64,000 nucleotides of DNA from JAWKUK01 sp964402175 (GTDB lineage: Bacteria > Planctomycetota > UBA1135 > GCA-002686595), in the NCBI GenBank assembly GCA_964402175.1, contig CAYOBN010000016.1, positions 1 through 64,000 on the forward strand. The letters are read 5' to 3'. Positions 56,518-64,000 of the stretch are shown here, piece by piece. Both the position numbers and the translations under genes were made by a program. How positions within the stretch are numbered: position 1 is the stretch's first letter; each line of letters starts with the position of its first letter. The notes beneath the pieces were generated by a model, which was not told the origin of the DNA, did no database searches, and saw only the letters and a program-made list of their open reading frames with translations.

Positions 56518-57441
56518 ATGCAGATCCCCCACGACCCCCTCGTCCCGCGGAGCTTCGGTCTTTCCGTCGCGCTCTTCGCCCTCGCACCCATCGTCGGCGC
56601 TGTGCCCCAGGTCGACGTCACCGTGCGCGCCGAGATCGACGGCCGTAGTCGGCTGGTGCTCGCCGGTGACACCGCCACGTGGCAGCACTTCGACTTCGCA
56701 AGCCCCGGTCGCCTCGACTGCGATATCGGCGCCCCGGTCCAGCCGACCTTGATCGACGGGGTCGTGTGGTTCCCGACGTGGCCCGACGTGCCGACGTGCG
56801 AGAACCGCGACTGCGGCGGATGCACGAGCGACACCTGGATCGGCATACCGAACCCGCTCCCCACGAGCCTCTTCACACCGACGCTCTCGGTGCAGCAAGC
56901 GCGAGGCGAAGTCACGCTCGTCGAGCTGCCCTCGATCGCCAACGGCTACCGTACGGTGATCGAGTTCAACGACAACGGTCTCTCGGGCGACGCCTGGTAC
57001 GAGGTCACGTTGAGCACGGGCAGCTCCGGCGGCTCGGTGCGTTACTGCACCAGCACCGCGAACTCCTCTGGAGCCCCCGCGCGCATCGACTTCACGGGCA
57101 GCCGCTCGATCTCGGCCAACGACACCCACCTGACCGCCGCAGGCTGCCCGGCGGGCCACGCCGCGCTCTTCCTCTACGGCAGCGCGCCCGCAGCGATCCC
57201 CTTCGGCGGCGGAACCCTGTGCATCAGCCCATTCACCCCGGGCCTCTTCCGCCTGCAACCGGTGCAGCTCGTACGCTTCGACGGCACCCTGGACCTCTGG
57301 CTAGACATCGCCAACCTGCCCCCGACAGGAGCGATCACCGCGTCCTCCGTGTGGCACTTCCAAGTCTGGTTCCGCGACGTCGGCCCCGGCGGCGCGCGGA
57401 CGAACCTGAGCGACGCGATCGCGATCGAGTTCATCGGCTGA
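56518..57441 (+). CDS. Secreted protein with planctomycete C-terminal beta module
   Basis: A 307-residue exported protein (signal RSFGLSVALFALAPIVGAVPQ). The central part has CENRDCGGCTSDTWIG, a Cys-rich loop likely to bind metal or form disulfides. The C-terminal 135 residues (YCTSTANSSGAPARI to WHFQVWFRD to TNLSDAIAIEF) are the same module that ends the metalloprotease at 183-2702. In both, the module opens with YC and NS-x-G and closes with a W-x-F-Q-x-W-x-R-D core. It may be a sorting or surface-attachment module. Function of the rest unknown. Confidence 0.78.
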   Translation: MQIPHDPLVPRSFGLSVALFALAPIVGAVPQVDVTVRAEIDGRSRLVLAGDTATWQHFDFASPGRLDCDIGAPVQPTLIDGVVWFPTWPDVPTCENRDCGGCTSDTWIGIPNPLPTSLFTPTLSVQQARGEVTLVELPSIANGYRTVIEFNDNGLSGDAWYEVTLSTGSSGGSVRYCTSTANSSGAPARIDFTGSRSISANDTHLTAAGCPAGHAALFLYGSAPAAIPFGGGTLCISPFTPGLFRLQPVQLVRFDGTLDLWLDIANLPPTGAITASSVWHFQVWFRDVGPGGARTNLSDAIAIEFIG

Positions 57442-57778
57442 ACGCAGAGCAGAGAGGCCGCGCCGCCACCCGCCGCGAGCGGCCCGCTCGACACTCGGCG
57501 AGCGCGGCGAGGCAGCCCGACGAGCGCGGCCCACCTGGCCGCGCAGAGCAAGCAATGCAACAGAACCGCCACGCGCGCGCCCCTGATACGACAATCGCTT
57601 CGTAAGGTCCGGTCTTATGAAAGGGCCTAGAGGTTCGGCCCCCGGGCTGTGACGCCCCTTCGCACCTACCGTGAAGGCGCAGCCCTGGGTCCGGTTCCGC
57701 CTTCTCCCTTGCGAACCGTACGGCAGCATCCTGAGCAGGTCGTAACGTTGGCGGGTCCAAGCCGCAAAGCGTCGAGCG
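57442..57778. other. Gene-free stretch between convergent genes
   Basis: 337 bases between the secreted-protein gene and mcrC. It contains the 84-base direct repeat with hairpin (57555-57638). On the minus strand 57720-57800 encodes an unassigned fragment (ARRFAAWTRQRYDLLRMLP) that overlaps the mcrC 3' end in another frame; it could be a remnant of a lost gene. No promoter or complete gene is seen. Confidence 0.5.
57555..57638. repeat. Left flanking copy of the McrBC-island direct repeat
   Basis: This 84-base segment aligns without gaps to 60951-61034 at 58 of 84 positions. Shared parts include ATGCAACA, TTCGTAAG/TTCATAAG, CTTA[TC]GAAA and GGTTCGG. The centre is an imperfect hairpin (CTTCGTAAG with CTTATGAAAG, seven-base loop). 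The two copies bracket the mcrB-mcrC operon. Confidence 0.65.
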
Positions 57779-59194
57779 TCAGCGGCTGTCCACCGGGCCC
57801 GCGAGGAGCTCACGCCATTCCGCCAGAGCCCGCTCGCGCTGCTCGAACGTCTGAAAGCCGAACGGCAGGCCGATCAGCAACAACCGAAGACGGCGCCGCC
57901 CTGCAGCAATCGTCGCGAGACCAGGGCGAGTGGAGGGCTCTGTCGGCGACTCGGGATAGACCAAGATCGAGTCAATCTCGTCGACATCCTCGAGCGCCGC
58001 ATAGGCGAGCGCCTGGTGCAGGTCAGCGCGATGGGCGTCCTGGACCGCTGCGCTGAGCCGCGACCAACCATCGCGTCGCAGCAGTTGCAGGTGGGCTTTG
58101 TACTTCGCATCGATCCAAACGGCGCGGCCCGGTGCGTGCAGGCCGCTGTCCGGTATCAACATCCGCATCGAGCTCGTCGAGGTCGTCCAGTTCAGGCGGC
58201 GCGCGGTCTCTCCCCGGCGCAGCGCCACCAGTCCACAGCGCGGCGCAAGGTCCGCGACGAATCGATCGACCCAAGCTTCCCAGACCTCTTCGACGGCCAG
58301 ATCCCAGGCCATCCCGTCCAAGACGCGTGAGCCTCCGAGGCCGCGCTCCTCTGCGATCCACCCCATCGCCTGGGTCGCCTCTGCGACCCAAGCGCTGTCA
58401 CTGGCACGTGGCTGCACAACTGGCCGCCGCACTCCGCCATCGCCGATCGCGGTGCGCAGCTCCGCGACGCGGGCGCGCAAGACACGCGCAGCGCCGAGCT
58501 CGCCCAGGGCCGCCAAGTCTTCGTCGAGCCGCGCCAAGGTCCACCGCACCGCCGCCATCAGCTCGGGGTCGTCATCGGGTTCCGAGAAGTGGCAGGGGAA
58601 AGCCGTCCAGCGTCCGCGCGGGACGTGCTGCGTGGCCCAGCGTGTCCAGTCGATACGCCCCCTGGGGCCAGTACGAACCTCCGCACGCGGTACGAATCCG
58701 CGCCTCTGATGGTGCAACAGAGCCTCGAGACGCCTCACCACGGGCGCCGCGAGCAGCCACGTAGGCACCTCACGCGCGGACCCCGGCACGAGCGGTGCAC
58801 CACCGAGGACAGGCTCGACCTCGAAGGCGATATCGCCGAGGACAGCGCCCATCGCGGGCCAACGAAAGCGCGGCTCGACCAAGACGCCCGCGACGACGCG
58901 GCGCGTCTTGGGCGACAGCAACGGGATCGCGCCGACGCGGCCGCCTGGTGTGAGGCGCATCGCAAATCCGCCGCGCGACTCGATCGTAGCCGAGATCTCG
59001 AGGCGCAGAAGCTGCGCTCGATTGGCATCGACGAACGCGTCCGCCCAGCGCTCGCCGTCGACCTGCAGCACTTTGCCGTCGAGTCGCACCCCCTCGCCGT
59101 GATCGCGGACACGCAGGAGCGGTCTCTGCGAAGGCGGCAGCGGCAAGCCGCGCTCTGCCCGTGCGCGCCCAAGGCTCGTCCGTACCCGTGTCAC
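57779..59194 (-). CDS. mcrC: McrC-like restriction nuclease subunit
   Basis: A protein of about 471 residues with the McrC architecture: an N-terminal beta-rich region that contacts the McrB ring and a C-terminal PD-(D/E)xK nuclease. The active site reads LIPDSGL ... VWIDAKYKAHL, with Asp and the D-x-K pair, followed by DLHQALAYAAL. GTG 59194 overlaps the mcrB stop by four bases. It should cut DNA bearing modified cytosine, or another mark recognised by its McrB partner. Confidence 0.88.
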   Translation of the reverse strand: MTRVRTSLGRARAERGLPLPPSQRPLLRVRDHGEGVRLDGKVLQVDGERWADAFVDANRAQLLRLEISATIESRGGFAMRLTPGGRVGAIPLLSPKTRRVVAGVLVEPRFRWPAMGAVLGDIAFEVEPVLGGAPLVPGSAREVPTWLLAAPVVRRLEALLHHQRRGFVPRAEVRTGPRGRIDWTRWATQHVPRGRWTAFPCHFSEPDDDPELMAAVRWTLARLDEDLAALGELGAARVLRARVAELRTAIGDGGVRRPVVQPRASDSAWVAEATQAMGWIAEERGLGGSRVLDGMAWDLAVEEVWEAWVDRFVADLAPRCGLVALRRGETARRLNWTTSTSSMRMLIPDSGLHAPGRAVWIDAKYKAHLQLLRRDGWSRLSAAVQDAHRADLHQALAYAALEDVDEIDSILVYPESPTEPSTRPGLATIAAGRRRLRLLLIGLPFGFQTFEQRERALAEWRELLAGPVDSR

Positions 59195-60681
59195 GCGAGC
59201 TCCATGAGCCGGGACTCGATACGATCCGCAAGCCCTGCGATCGCCTCGGACGCGCCTCCGCACATCCGCTCGTCGAGGTAATCCCGCAGCAACGGCAGGA
59301 GCTCGAGGCGCAAACGTCGCGCGATCCGCGCTTCGCGAGCGTCACTCGCGAGGTCTGGCCGCGGATCCAAGAAGTACGCGTGCCCTGGCACGATCCGCAA
59401 GGTCTCGTCGTCGGCGAACTCCGCGAACGTGTGGATCGTGTCGGTGAAGAGCTTCGTCGCGAGCTCGCTGCCCTTGGCCGCGACCACCTCGAGGTCCGGC
59501 CAGACCTCGACGAACGCGAAGCGGCGCCGGATGGCGACGTCCATTCGCGCGATCGAGCGATCAGCCGTGTTCCGAGTCGCCAACACGGACAGGCCTGGCT
59601 GCAACTGCAACGTCTCCGGATGTCCTGCCGGGACGTGGGGCAAGTCGACGGCACGTCCGAGCTCACCCGACTCGAACAGGAGGATCGCCTCTCCCAAGAC
59701 GCGCCCGAGGTCTGCACGGTTGAGTTCGTCGATGACGAGCACGTGCTCGCGCTCGGCCGCGGCCTGGTTCGCGCGCAACAGGTCACCCGCGCGGACCTCG
59801 AACGCCAAACCGCCCGCAACGGGCCGCGGAAACAGCCCGACGACGAAATCCTCGTACGTGCGCGCCGGATGGAACTGAATCCGCGTCGCTGACCCGATCG
59901 TGTCCGCGATGCGCCACGCGAGCCGAGTCTTGCCCGTACCCGGCGGACCTTCCAGTACGACAAAGCGCCGCTCGCGCAGGAGATCCAGCACGCTGCTCTC
60001 CTCACAGCGCGGGAAGATGGCGCCCGCGATATCGCGCGTACGCTGCTCCCAGCGCTTCTTCGCATCGCCCGTCAGCGGTGTGCCGTGCTCTTCGAAGAAG
60101 AGGTCCAGCAAGTCCGCGACCCGCTCCGCATCCTCAGCGCCCCGGACGGGCGTCGCGGCGTAGATCACACGCGCGTAGGACCTGAGGGCCGCAGGTATCT
60201 CCGGCCAGCCATCGGCGACAACCTCGGGGACTCCAGCGACCAGATCGAGCAGATCCGGTTTGACCCAAGTCCGCCCCCCATGCAACCGCGATAGGGCCTT
60301 CAGCCTCCGCCGATGCCCGGGCCTCCCCAGGATGTGCGCGTCCGCGCCGAACCCATCGGTCCCGATGACGAGCACCGCGACGCTGCCCCCCTCACCTGGA
60401 AACCAAACGAGCGAGGTCCCTTGGTACGGCCCAGAGGTCGGATTCTCGGCCGTGATCCAGCCCGCGTACGAAGCCGCATCGGCTTTCTTCTGCAGGTTCA
60501 CGCGCAACTGGTATGCGTCGCGGTGATGCGCCGCGCTGTGGCAGCGTTCGTCATAGACCCGCCCGAGGAGGCCGCGCACTTCATCGGGCCGCTCCATCAG
60601 GCCCCAGTTACGCCCCTGGCCCATTCCAGAGACGAGCTCGTCGAAAGCGGGGGTCCTTGAGTTCGGCGTTTGTGTAGCCAT
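59191..60681 (-). CDS. mcrB: McrB-like AAA+ GTPase with N-terminal target-recognition region
   Basis: A 496-residue protein. The N-terminal 190 residues (LVWFPGEGGSVAVLVIG, RSYARVIYAA) form the specificity part, typically an EVE/DUF3578-like reader of modified DNA; the exact fold is unassigned. The AAA+ motor has Walker A EGPPGTGKT, Walker B VLVIDELNRADLGRVLGEAI, and sensor/arginine region LATRNTADRSIARMDVAIRRRFAF, where NTAD matches the McrB GTPase hallmark. ATG 60681 is chosen over 60714. With McrC it forms a modification-dependent restriction system. Confidence 0.9.
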   Translation of the reverse strand: MATQTPNSRTPAFDELVSGMGQGRNWGLMERPDEVRGLLGRVYDERCHSAAHHRDAYQLRVNLQKKADAASYAGWITAENPTSGPYQGTSLVWFPGEGGSVAVLVIGTDGFGADAHILGRPGHRRRLKALSRLHGGRTWVKPDLLDLVAGVPEVVADGWPEIPAALRSYARVIYAATPVRGAEDAERVADLLDLFFEEHGTPLTGDAKKRWEQRTRDIAGAIFPRCEESSVLDLLRERRFVVLEGPPGTGKTRLAWRIADTIGSATRIQFHPARTYEDFVVGLFPRPVAGGLAFEVRAGDLLRANQAAAEREHVLVIDELNRADLGRVLGEAILLFESGELGRAVDLPHVPAGHPETLQLQPGLSVLATRNTADRSIARMDVAIRRRFAFVEVWPDLEVVAAKGSELATKLFTDTIHTFAEFADDETLRIVPGHAYFLDPRPDLASDAREARIARRLRLELLPLLRDYLDERMCGGASEAIAGLADRIESRLMELA

Positions 60682-61142
60682 GGCGTGCGGATTGCAGCAA
60701 ATCCGACGCCACAACTCGAGCTCCCCATCGCAGAACCCGCGGAGATCACCGCGGCGGGACGTTCGGCACGCCGAAGAGGCGCTCTCCGGTCACCGTATTC
60801 ATGGACTTACGTGGCGTCCAGCGCCTCTGCTTGCACGCTGCGTCGAAGTGCGTGGAGGTAGGCGCGATACGCATACTCGCGCCCGCGCGCGCTCGCCGTG
60901 AGTGTCCTAAGCCAGACTTCGCAGGCCGTTGCGCTGTCGCTCCCCGGCTTATGCAACAAAGACGGCACCCGCGCCCCCGCTACACAACAACTGTTTCATA
61001 AGCGCCTGACTTACGAAACAGTCCCGCGGTTCGGGCGGAGTCGGGCGACCTGCGCCGCCCGGCTGGCGGGCGTGCCCCGAGCTGGCGTCCCCGCGCGCCG
61101 GAGGGGACCTCGGGCCCAGCTTGCATACGGAGCCGCGTGTCC
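60682..61142. other. Gene-free stretch upstream of mcrB
   Basis: 461 bases with no convincing gene on either strand. It holds the right flanking repeat (60951-61034) and must contain the mcrB promoter. Coding-like Arg-rich frames here have no conserved features. Confidence 0.5.
60951..61034. repeat. Right flanking copy of the McrBC-island direct repeat
   Basis: It aligns with 57555-57638 over 84 bases without gaps. Its hairpin is better preserved: CTGTTTCATAAG (60991-61002) pairs with CTTACGAAACAG (61010-61021), eleven of twelve positions, seven-base loop. It lies some 270 bases upstream of the mcrB start. Confidence 0.65.
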
Positions 61143-61577
61143 TCAGCCCCGCCGACGTCGCCCGGCCAAGCTGGGCATGAGACCGAACAGCAGCTGACCC
61201 GCGAGACCGAGCTGAGCCGCCGGCTCGCGGTACAGCGCAAAGTGCTCGAGCGGCGTCCGCCCGGCGAGCGACACGGAGAGCACGAGCTCTGCCGCCAGCA
61301 AGAGCCCGAGCGCCACCGCGCCCATGACGAGGCGCGGCCCAATCCGCGGAATCACCCTCGAGCGATCGGCGATCCGCGTGCAGGCGAGCCACGCAACGGT
61401 GAGGATGACCGGCAGCTCGACGAGCACCGCGACCGTCTCACCCAGCCGCCCCTGCAACCAGAGGACCCGCACTACGCCCAGGACGAACCCCGCGCTGAAG
61501 ACGACCGCGAAGTAGGTGCAACCAGCCAGCAGAGCTGGACGCAACACATGGGCTGCGTGGGCGTTCGGCGGATTCAT
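61143..61577 (-). CDS. Small four-helix membrane protein
   Basis: A 144-residue protein with four hydrophobic segments (LLAGCTYFAVVFSAGFVLGVVRVLWL, VLVELPVILTVAWLAC, LVMGAVALGLLLAAELVL, LGLAGQLLFGLMPSL; each quoted in part). The pattern is common among bacterial hypothetical membrane proteins. No function is known. The promoter is within the stretch 61578-61800. Confidence 0.75.
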   Translation of the reverse strand: MNPPNAHAAHVLRPALLAGCTYFAVVFSAGFVLGVVRVLWLQGRLGETVAVLVELPVILTVAWLACTRIADRSRVIPRIGPRLVMGAVALGLLLAAELVLSVSLAGRTPLEHFALYREPAAQLGLAGQLLFGLMPSLAGRRRRG

Positions 61578-62218
61578 GGTGTGGGGTCACGCGCGCGCGT
61601 CACGTCGGCGTGGCGCGGGGATTCGAGCGGAGCCGAGCGCCTCAACCCGCTGCTGCCGTCGGCGCTCCGTCGCCGCCACAGGGTACAACGGAATCAAGCC
61701 GCGTTGGCTGCGACCTACGAAGTCGCCCTCTCCCACTCGCCTCCTCGAGCCCCTCACCGTCGGACGCGGTGGGCGCCCCGGTTACGTAACGTCGAAGCTC
61801 GCGCGACATGCCGACTCCTTCCCTGCTTCGCCTTGGCCCTTGAAGCGAGCGCTTCGACGTAGGGGCTGATCGTCGTCCTGATACGACGGACCTCCGCCAC
61901 ACGCTCCAGTTGAGTGGACTCTCGCCGCTCTCGTGTGCAGCACGATCCGATGGATGTCGAGCCTGAACGTTCTCCGGCACCGGAAGCTGTCGACCATCCT
62001 GCGTAGGGGCTTGCTGAACCACCGGACAGTGCGCGAGAGCAACATCCGTCCGGAGTTCTGCGCGATGCGCCCTCTGATCGGCAGCGCGCGCGATGAGCGG
62101 CGACCGCGCCCAACGCCGGAGCGCGAGCGAGACTTTGTCCTGCCATAGTTGAGAGGATCACGACGAATCGCGCACCATGTCAACGGACACTAGCGATCAT
62201 TGCACAGCGTCGGCTCCG
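61578..62218. other. Gene-free stretch with an AbiEi remnant
   Basis: 641 bases. It contains a decayed AbiEi fragment (61849-61994 and some sequence beyond it) and a perfect palindrome GTTACGTAAC at 61782-61791. The rest (62020-62218), between the remnant and the abiEii stop, has no supported gene. Confidence 0.55.
61849..61994 (-). pseudogene. Decayed 3' end of an AbiEi-type antitoxin gene
   Basis: On the minus strand one frame reads VDSFRCRRTFRLDI, matching VADCFKFRSRIGVDV of intact AbiEi. After a shift the next frame reads QLERVAEVRRIRTTISPYVEA, matching the AbiEi C-terminus (ACRVQTVLRPYLEA). The fragment at 63853-64000 has the same shift at the same place, so both probably descend from one already broken copy. 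Confidence 0.68.
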
Positions 62219-63079
62219 CTAGGCGCGTCTCGCTAGCTCGAGAACAGGCCACAGCCATGCCCTCAGCGCCGCGACGACCTCACCCAGATCGAGTTCACGC
62301 TCGCCACCCGCTTTGACCAGAAAAGCCCGCCATTGGGTCTGTTTCACGGCATCCGCGGCGAACTCGTCGGAAAGCCCGACGGGAAGCGAGGACGGGATAG
62401 GGGTGCCACGCCGGAGGAACGTGGCGGCCACGGCAGCGACGAGCGCCTCGTCGAACGCAAAGCTCCGCCGAATCCAGTCGAGGTCATACAGATCCTTCAT
62501 CCTGCTGGTCGTGATGCCCAGCACCACGAGCGCCTCCAGCTTCTCGGCGACGACGGACTCGGGCGCATAAGCCTGGATGCGAGGGCGAGGCAGGTCTAGC
62601 AAGCTACCGAACTCCACGACATGCGGCGAAGGAACAACAGCGTCGCCGAAGCCGATGTCGACCTGGACCTTGAATCGGGCGCCCGCGAGGTCGCAGGGTA
62701 CGACGACGCGAACACCGGCATAGACTGCCTCCATGCGAATGTGCGCACCTGTGACGCCTTCGACGTCGAAGAGCATGCCATCCTCGAGGCAGGTCACCGA
62801 AGCGATCTCGCGGAACACGGCGACGAGGCGGTCCAGGTCGGGATTGCCTCGTCCGAGTAAGTCGAGGTCCTTGGTTGCACGGTGCGGCTTGCCCATCCAC
62901 AGCGTGAACAATGTCGCGCCCTTCAGGACGAAGTCTGCCGAGTGATCGCTCGCCGAAAGCCTGTACAGCAGGCGTTCGATGGCAAAGCGGACAAGCAATC
63001 GCTGGAAGTCATCCCCCTCTCGGCGGGCGCGCTCGAGCAGGCGTGCACGTACCGATCGCGCGTGGTCCTTGCCAGTCAC
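62219..63079 (-). CDS. abiEii: AbiEii nucleotidyltransferase toxin
   Basis: A protein of about 286 residues from GTG 63079, which overlaps the antitoxin stop (GTGA). The nucleotidyltransferase core is FVLKGATLFTLW then TKDLDLLGRGN with the DxD metal site, and RMKDLYDLDWIR near residue 210, both typical of the AbiEii/AbiGii family. Family toxins modify RNA (MenT relatives transfer nucleotides to tRNA); here the target is unknown. With AbiEi it forms a type IV toxin-antitoxin system that can abort phage infection. Confidence 0.93.
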   Translation of the reverse strand: MTGKDHARSVRARLLERARREGDDFQRLLVRFAIERLLYRLSASDHSADFVLKGATLFTLWMGKPHRATKDLDLLGRGNPDLDRLVAVFREIASVTCLEDGMLFDVEGVTGAHIRMEAVYAGVRVVVPCDLAGARFKVQVDIGFGDAVVPSPHVVEFGSLLDLPRPRIQAYAPESVVAEKLEALVVLGITTSRMKDLYDLDWIRRSFAFDEALVAAVAATFLRRGTPIPSSLPVGLSDEFAADAVKQTQWRAFLVKAGGERELDLGEVVAALRAWLWPVLELARRA

Positions 63080-63678
63080 GACAGCGCCTCGAGGTAGGGC
63101 CGCAGCACGGTCTGGACCCGGCAAGCACCAGCCATCTCCCACAGCGCATCGCGCCCGCCGCGATAGCGCGCGACATAGTCCCGCAGCGCGGCGATGGCGA
63201 CATCCACGCCGATCCGCGAGCGGAACTTGAAGCAATCCGCGACGGTGCGAGCCGGATCGGTCACCGCGACGTCGACCCCCTCGATACGGTGGCGCCGAAC
63301 GCCGAGCGCTAGGAAACGCGGCGCCGTCCACGTGACCTCCAGGCGAGGCGAACCCAGCGTTGGCGCGCGGCGGCCCGTGCGGACCGCGATCCAGACGGCC
63401 GCCGGCAGCTCGTCGGTCAGCTCGTGGAAGGCCAGCGCCGAGAGGAGGTTGACCACTCCGCCCGGCACACGAGCGCTGACTTCCACGAGCGAGTGGTGCG
63501 GTGTGACCTCGGCGTCGGGACGCGCGTACAGCCCACGTCCGACCCGCACCAGCGCGCCCTGCTCGACCAGGCGGCTGAGGACGGTGCGCGGGATACCGAG
63601 CGAGTCGAGCTCGCGCGCGCGAAGCACGCCGCGGCGGCGGGCGAGCGCGAGGATCTGGTTGGGCTGGGTCGCGGCCAT
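63076..63678 (-). CDS. abiEi: AbiEi antitoxin and repressor
   Basis: A 200-residue protein with an N-terminal winged-helix (RRRGVLRARELDSLGIPRTVLSRL; quoted in two parts in the family as DNA-binding) followed by the AbiEi C-terminal antitoxin domain (LSALAFHELTDELP, DPARTVADCFKFRSRIGVDVA). It represses its own operon by binding repeats in front of the gene and offsets the AbiEii toxin. First gene of the pair. Confidence 0.93.
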   Translation of the reverse strand: MAATQPNQILALARRRGVLRARELDSLGIPRTVLSRLVEQGALVRVGRGLYARPDAEVTPHHSLVEVSARVPGGVVNLLSALAFHELTDELPAAVWIAVRTGRRAPTLGSPRLEVTWTAPRFLALGVRRHRIEGVDVAVTDPARTVADCFKFRSRIGVDVAIAALRDYVARYRGGRDALWEMAGACRVQTVLRPYLEALS

Positions 63679-63711
63679 GATACGAAACTACATCACACGT
63701 CTGTATGTATC
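63679..63711 (-). promoter_or_regulatory. AbiEi operator candidate upstream of abiEi
   Basis: Directly upstream of the abiEi ATG the sequence is unusually AT-rich. It holds nested inverted repeats: GATAC (63679-63683) with GTATC (63707-63711), and ACATCACA (63690-63697) with TGTATGT (63702-63708), one base bulged. AbiEi proteins are known to bind such repeats in their own promoter. Confidence 0.55.
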
Positions 63712-63852
63712 GCCTTATCGTAACATCGCTCGATGGCGCCCAAAGCGTGACGGTGGGGACCGCGCCGAGAAACCACGGGCCTTTCCGGTTGATGGAGCCT
63801 CGGCGCTGCCCTGGGGGCGGTCATGGCTCGATCCGAGGCAGCTCGACCTGCG

Positions 63853-64000
63853 CGCGCTTCGAGGTAGGGCCCCATCACCGTCCTGCTACGACAGACCTCC
63901 GCCACTCGCTCCAGTTGCGCGACACTCGGTTTTTCTTGTGCGCGGCCCGTCACGCAGGGCCCCGATCGCGACGTCGAACCCGAGCTTGCTCCGATACCGG
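63853..64000 (-). pseudogene. Frameshifted AbiEi-type antitoxin fragment at the window edge
   Basis: The minus strand reads RYRSKLGFDVAIGALRD from the edge, clearly AbiEi (intact: FRSRIGVDVAIAALRD), then shifts frame. The continuation AQLERVAEVCRSRTVMGPYLEA matches the AbiEi C-terminus. The gap between the two matches is two bases short of the intact gene. The upstream part is outside the window, so a different explanation, such as a longer variant using a frameshift, cannot be excluded. Confidence 0.7.

Larger units (their letters stand above)
63679..64000. other. Right-edge stretch without an intact gene
   Basis: 322 bases up to the window edge. It holds the abiEi promoter/operator and a broken AbiEi fragment (63853 to the edge). 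The middle (63720-63850) shows no supported feature. Confidence 0.5.

Noticed and set aside
57301..57813. A 170-codon minus-strand frame overlapping the mcrC 3' end and the secreted-protein gene
   Set aside because: Only a short part (RFAAWTRQRYDLLRM) looks protein-like; the rest is antisense to a supported gene.
57555..61034. The flanking hairpin repeats as integron attC sites
   Set aside because: No RYYYAAC/GTTRRRY core pair and no integrase in the window.

Overview
The window is high-GC bacterial chromosome with short gaps, many 4-base start/stop overlaps and no rRNA. Several features suggest a planctomycete (Planctomycetota). Two secreted proteins (183-2702 and 56518-57441) end in the same C-terminal module, with a W-x-F-Q-x-W-x-R-D core and a closing N-[LF]-[ST]-D-A. 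There is an ECF sigma factor overlapping a Ser/Thr kinase fused to a formylglycine-enzyme-like domain, and there are large anchored carboxypeptidase-regulatory-like proteins. The assignment is inference; no ribosomal marker is present.

Layout. 0-9.8 kb: secreted metalloprotease, GT87 transferase, Na+/Ca2+ exchanger, tRNA-Ile(CAU), DinB-fold protein, lipoprotein glycosylasparaginase, large NAD-glutamate dehydrogenase. 9.9-14.9 kb: RNA repair module rtcB-rtcA with its sigma-54 activator rtcR, a good sigma-54 promoter and a perfect 15-bp inverted repeat beside it. 14.9-25.6 kb: membrane glycosyltransferase, aldo/keto reductase, beta-barrel-like lipoprotein, M20 peptidase, an HPt / HDOD-REC-GGDEF / HDOD-REC-GGDEF signalling operon, lipB. 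25.7-33.1 kb: mukF-mukE-mukB-jetD, a Wadjet-like condensin operon with full-length MukB architecture. 33.3-38.5 kb: ArsR/permease/mini-thioredoxin operon, then ECF sigma and kinase.

39.1-53.7 kb holds what I consider the least described content. A gene cassette occurs twice in opposite orientations: a 183-186 aa protein, a TPR-like protein, a 68-aa exported Gly-rich peptide, and a large anchored protein. In the second copy the large gene is amplified by a roughly 4.26-kb tandem duplication, leaving three intact copies and a truncated fourth. Between the cassettes lie a gene interrupted by one in-frame amber codon, a thioredoxin-fold protein and an ABM-like/HxlR pair.

53.7-57.4 kb: a four-gene membrane redox operon (ferric-reductase-like plus Rieske) and a secreted protein. 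57.4-64 kb: defence island with McrB-McrC flanked by imperfect direct copies of an 84-bp hairpin element, then a type IV AbiEi/AbiEii toxin-antitoxin pair flanked by two decayed AbiEi fragments, one running off the right edge. With the Wadjet-like operon this makes three anti-invader systems in the window.
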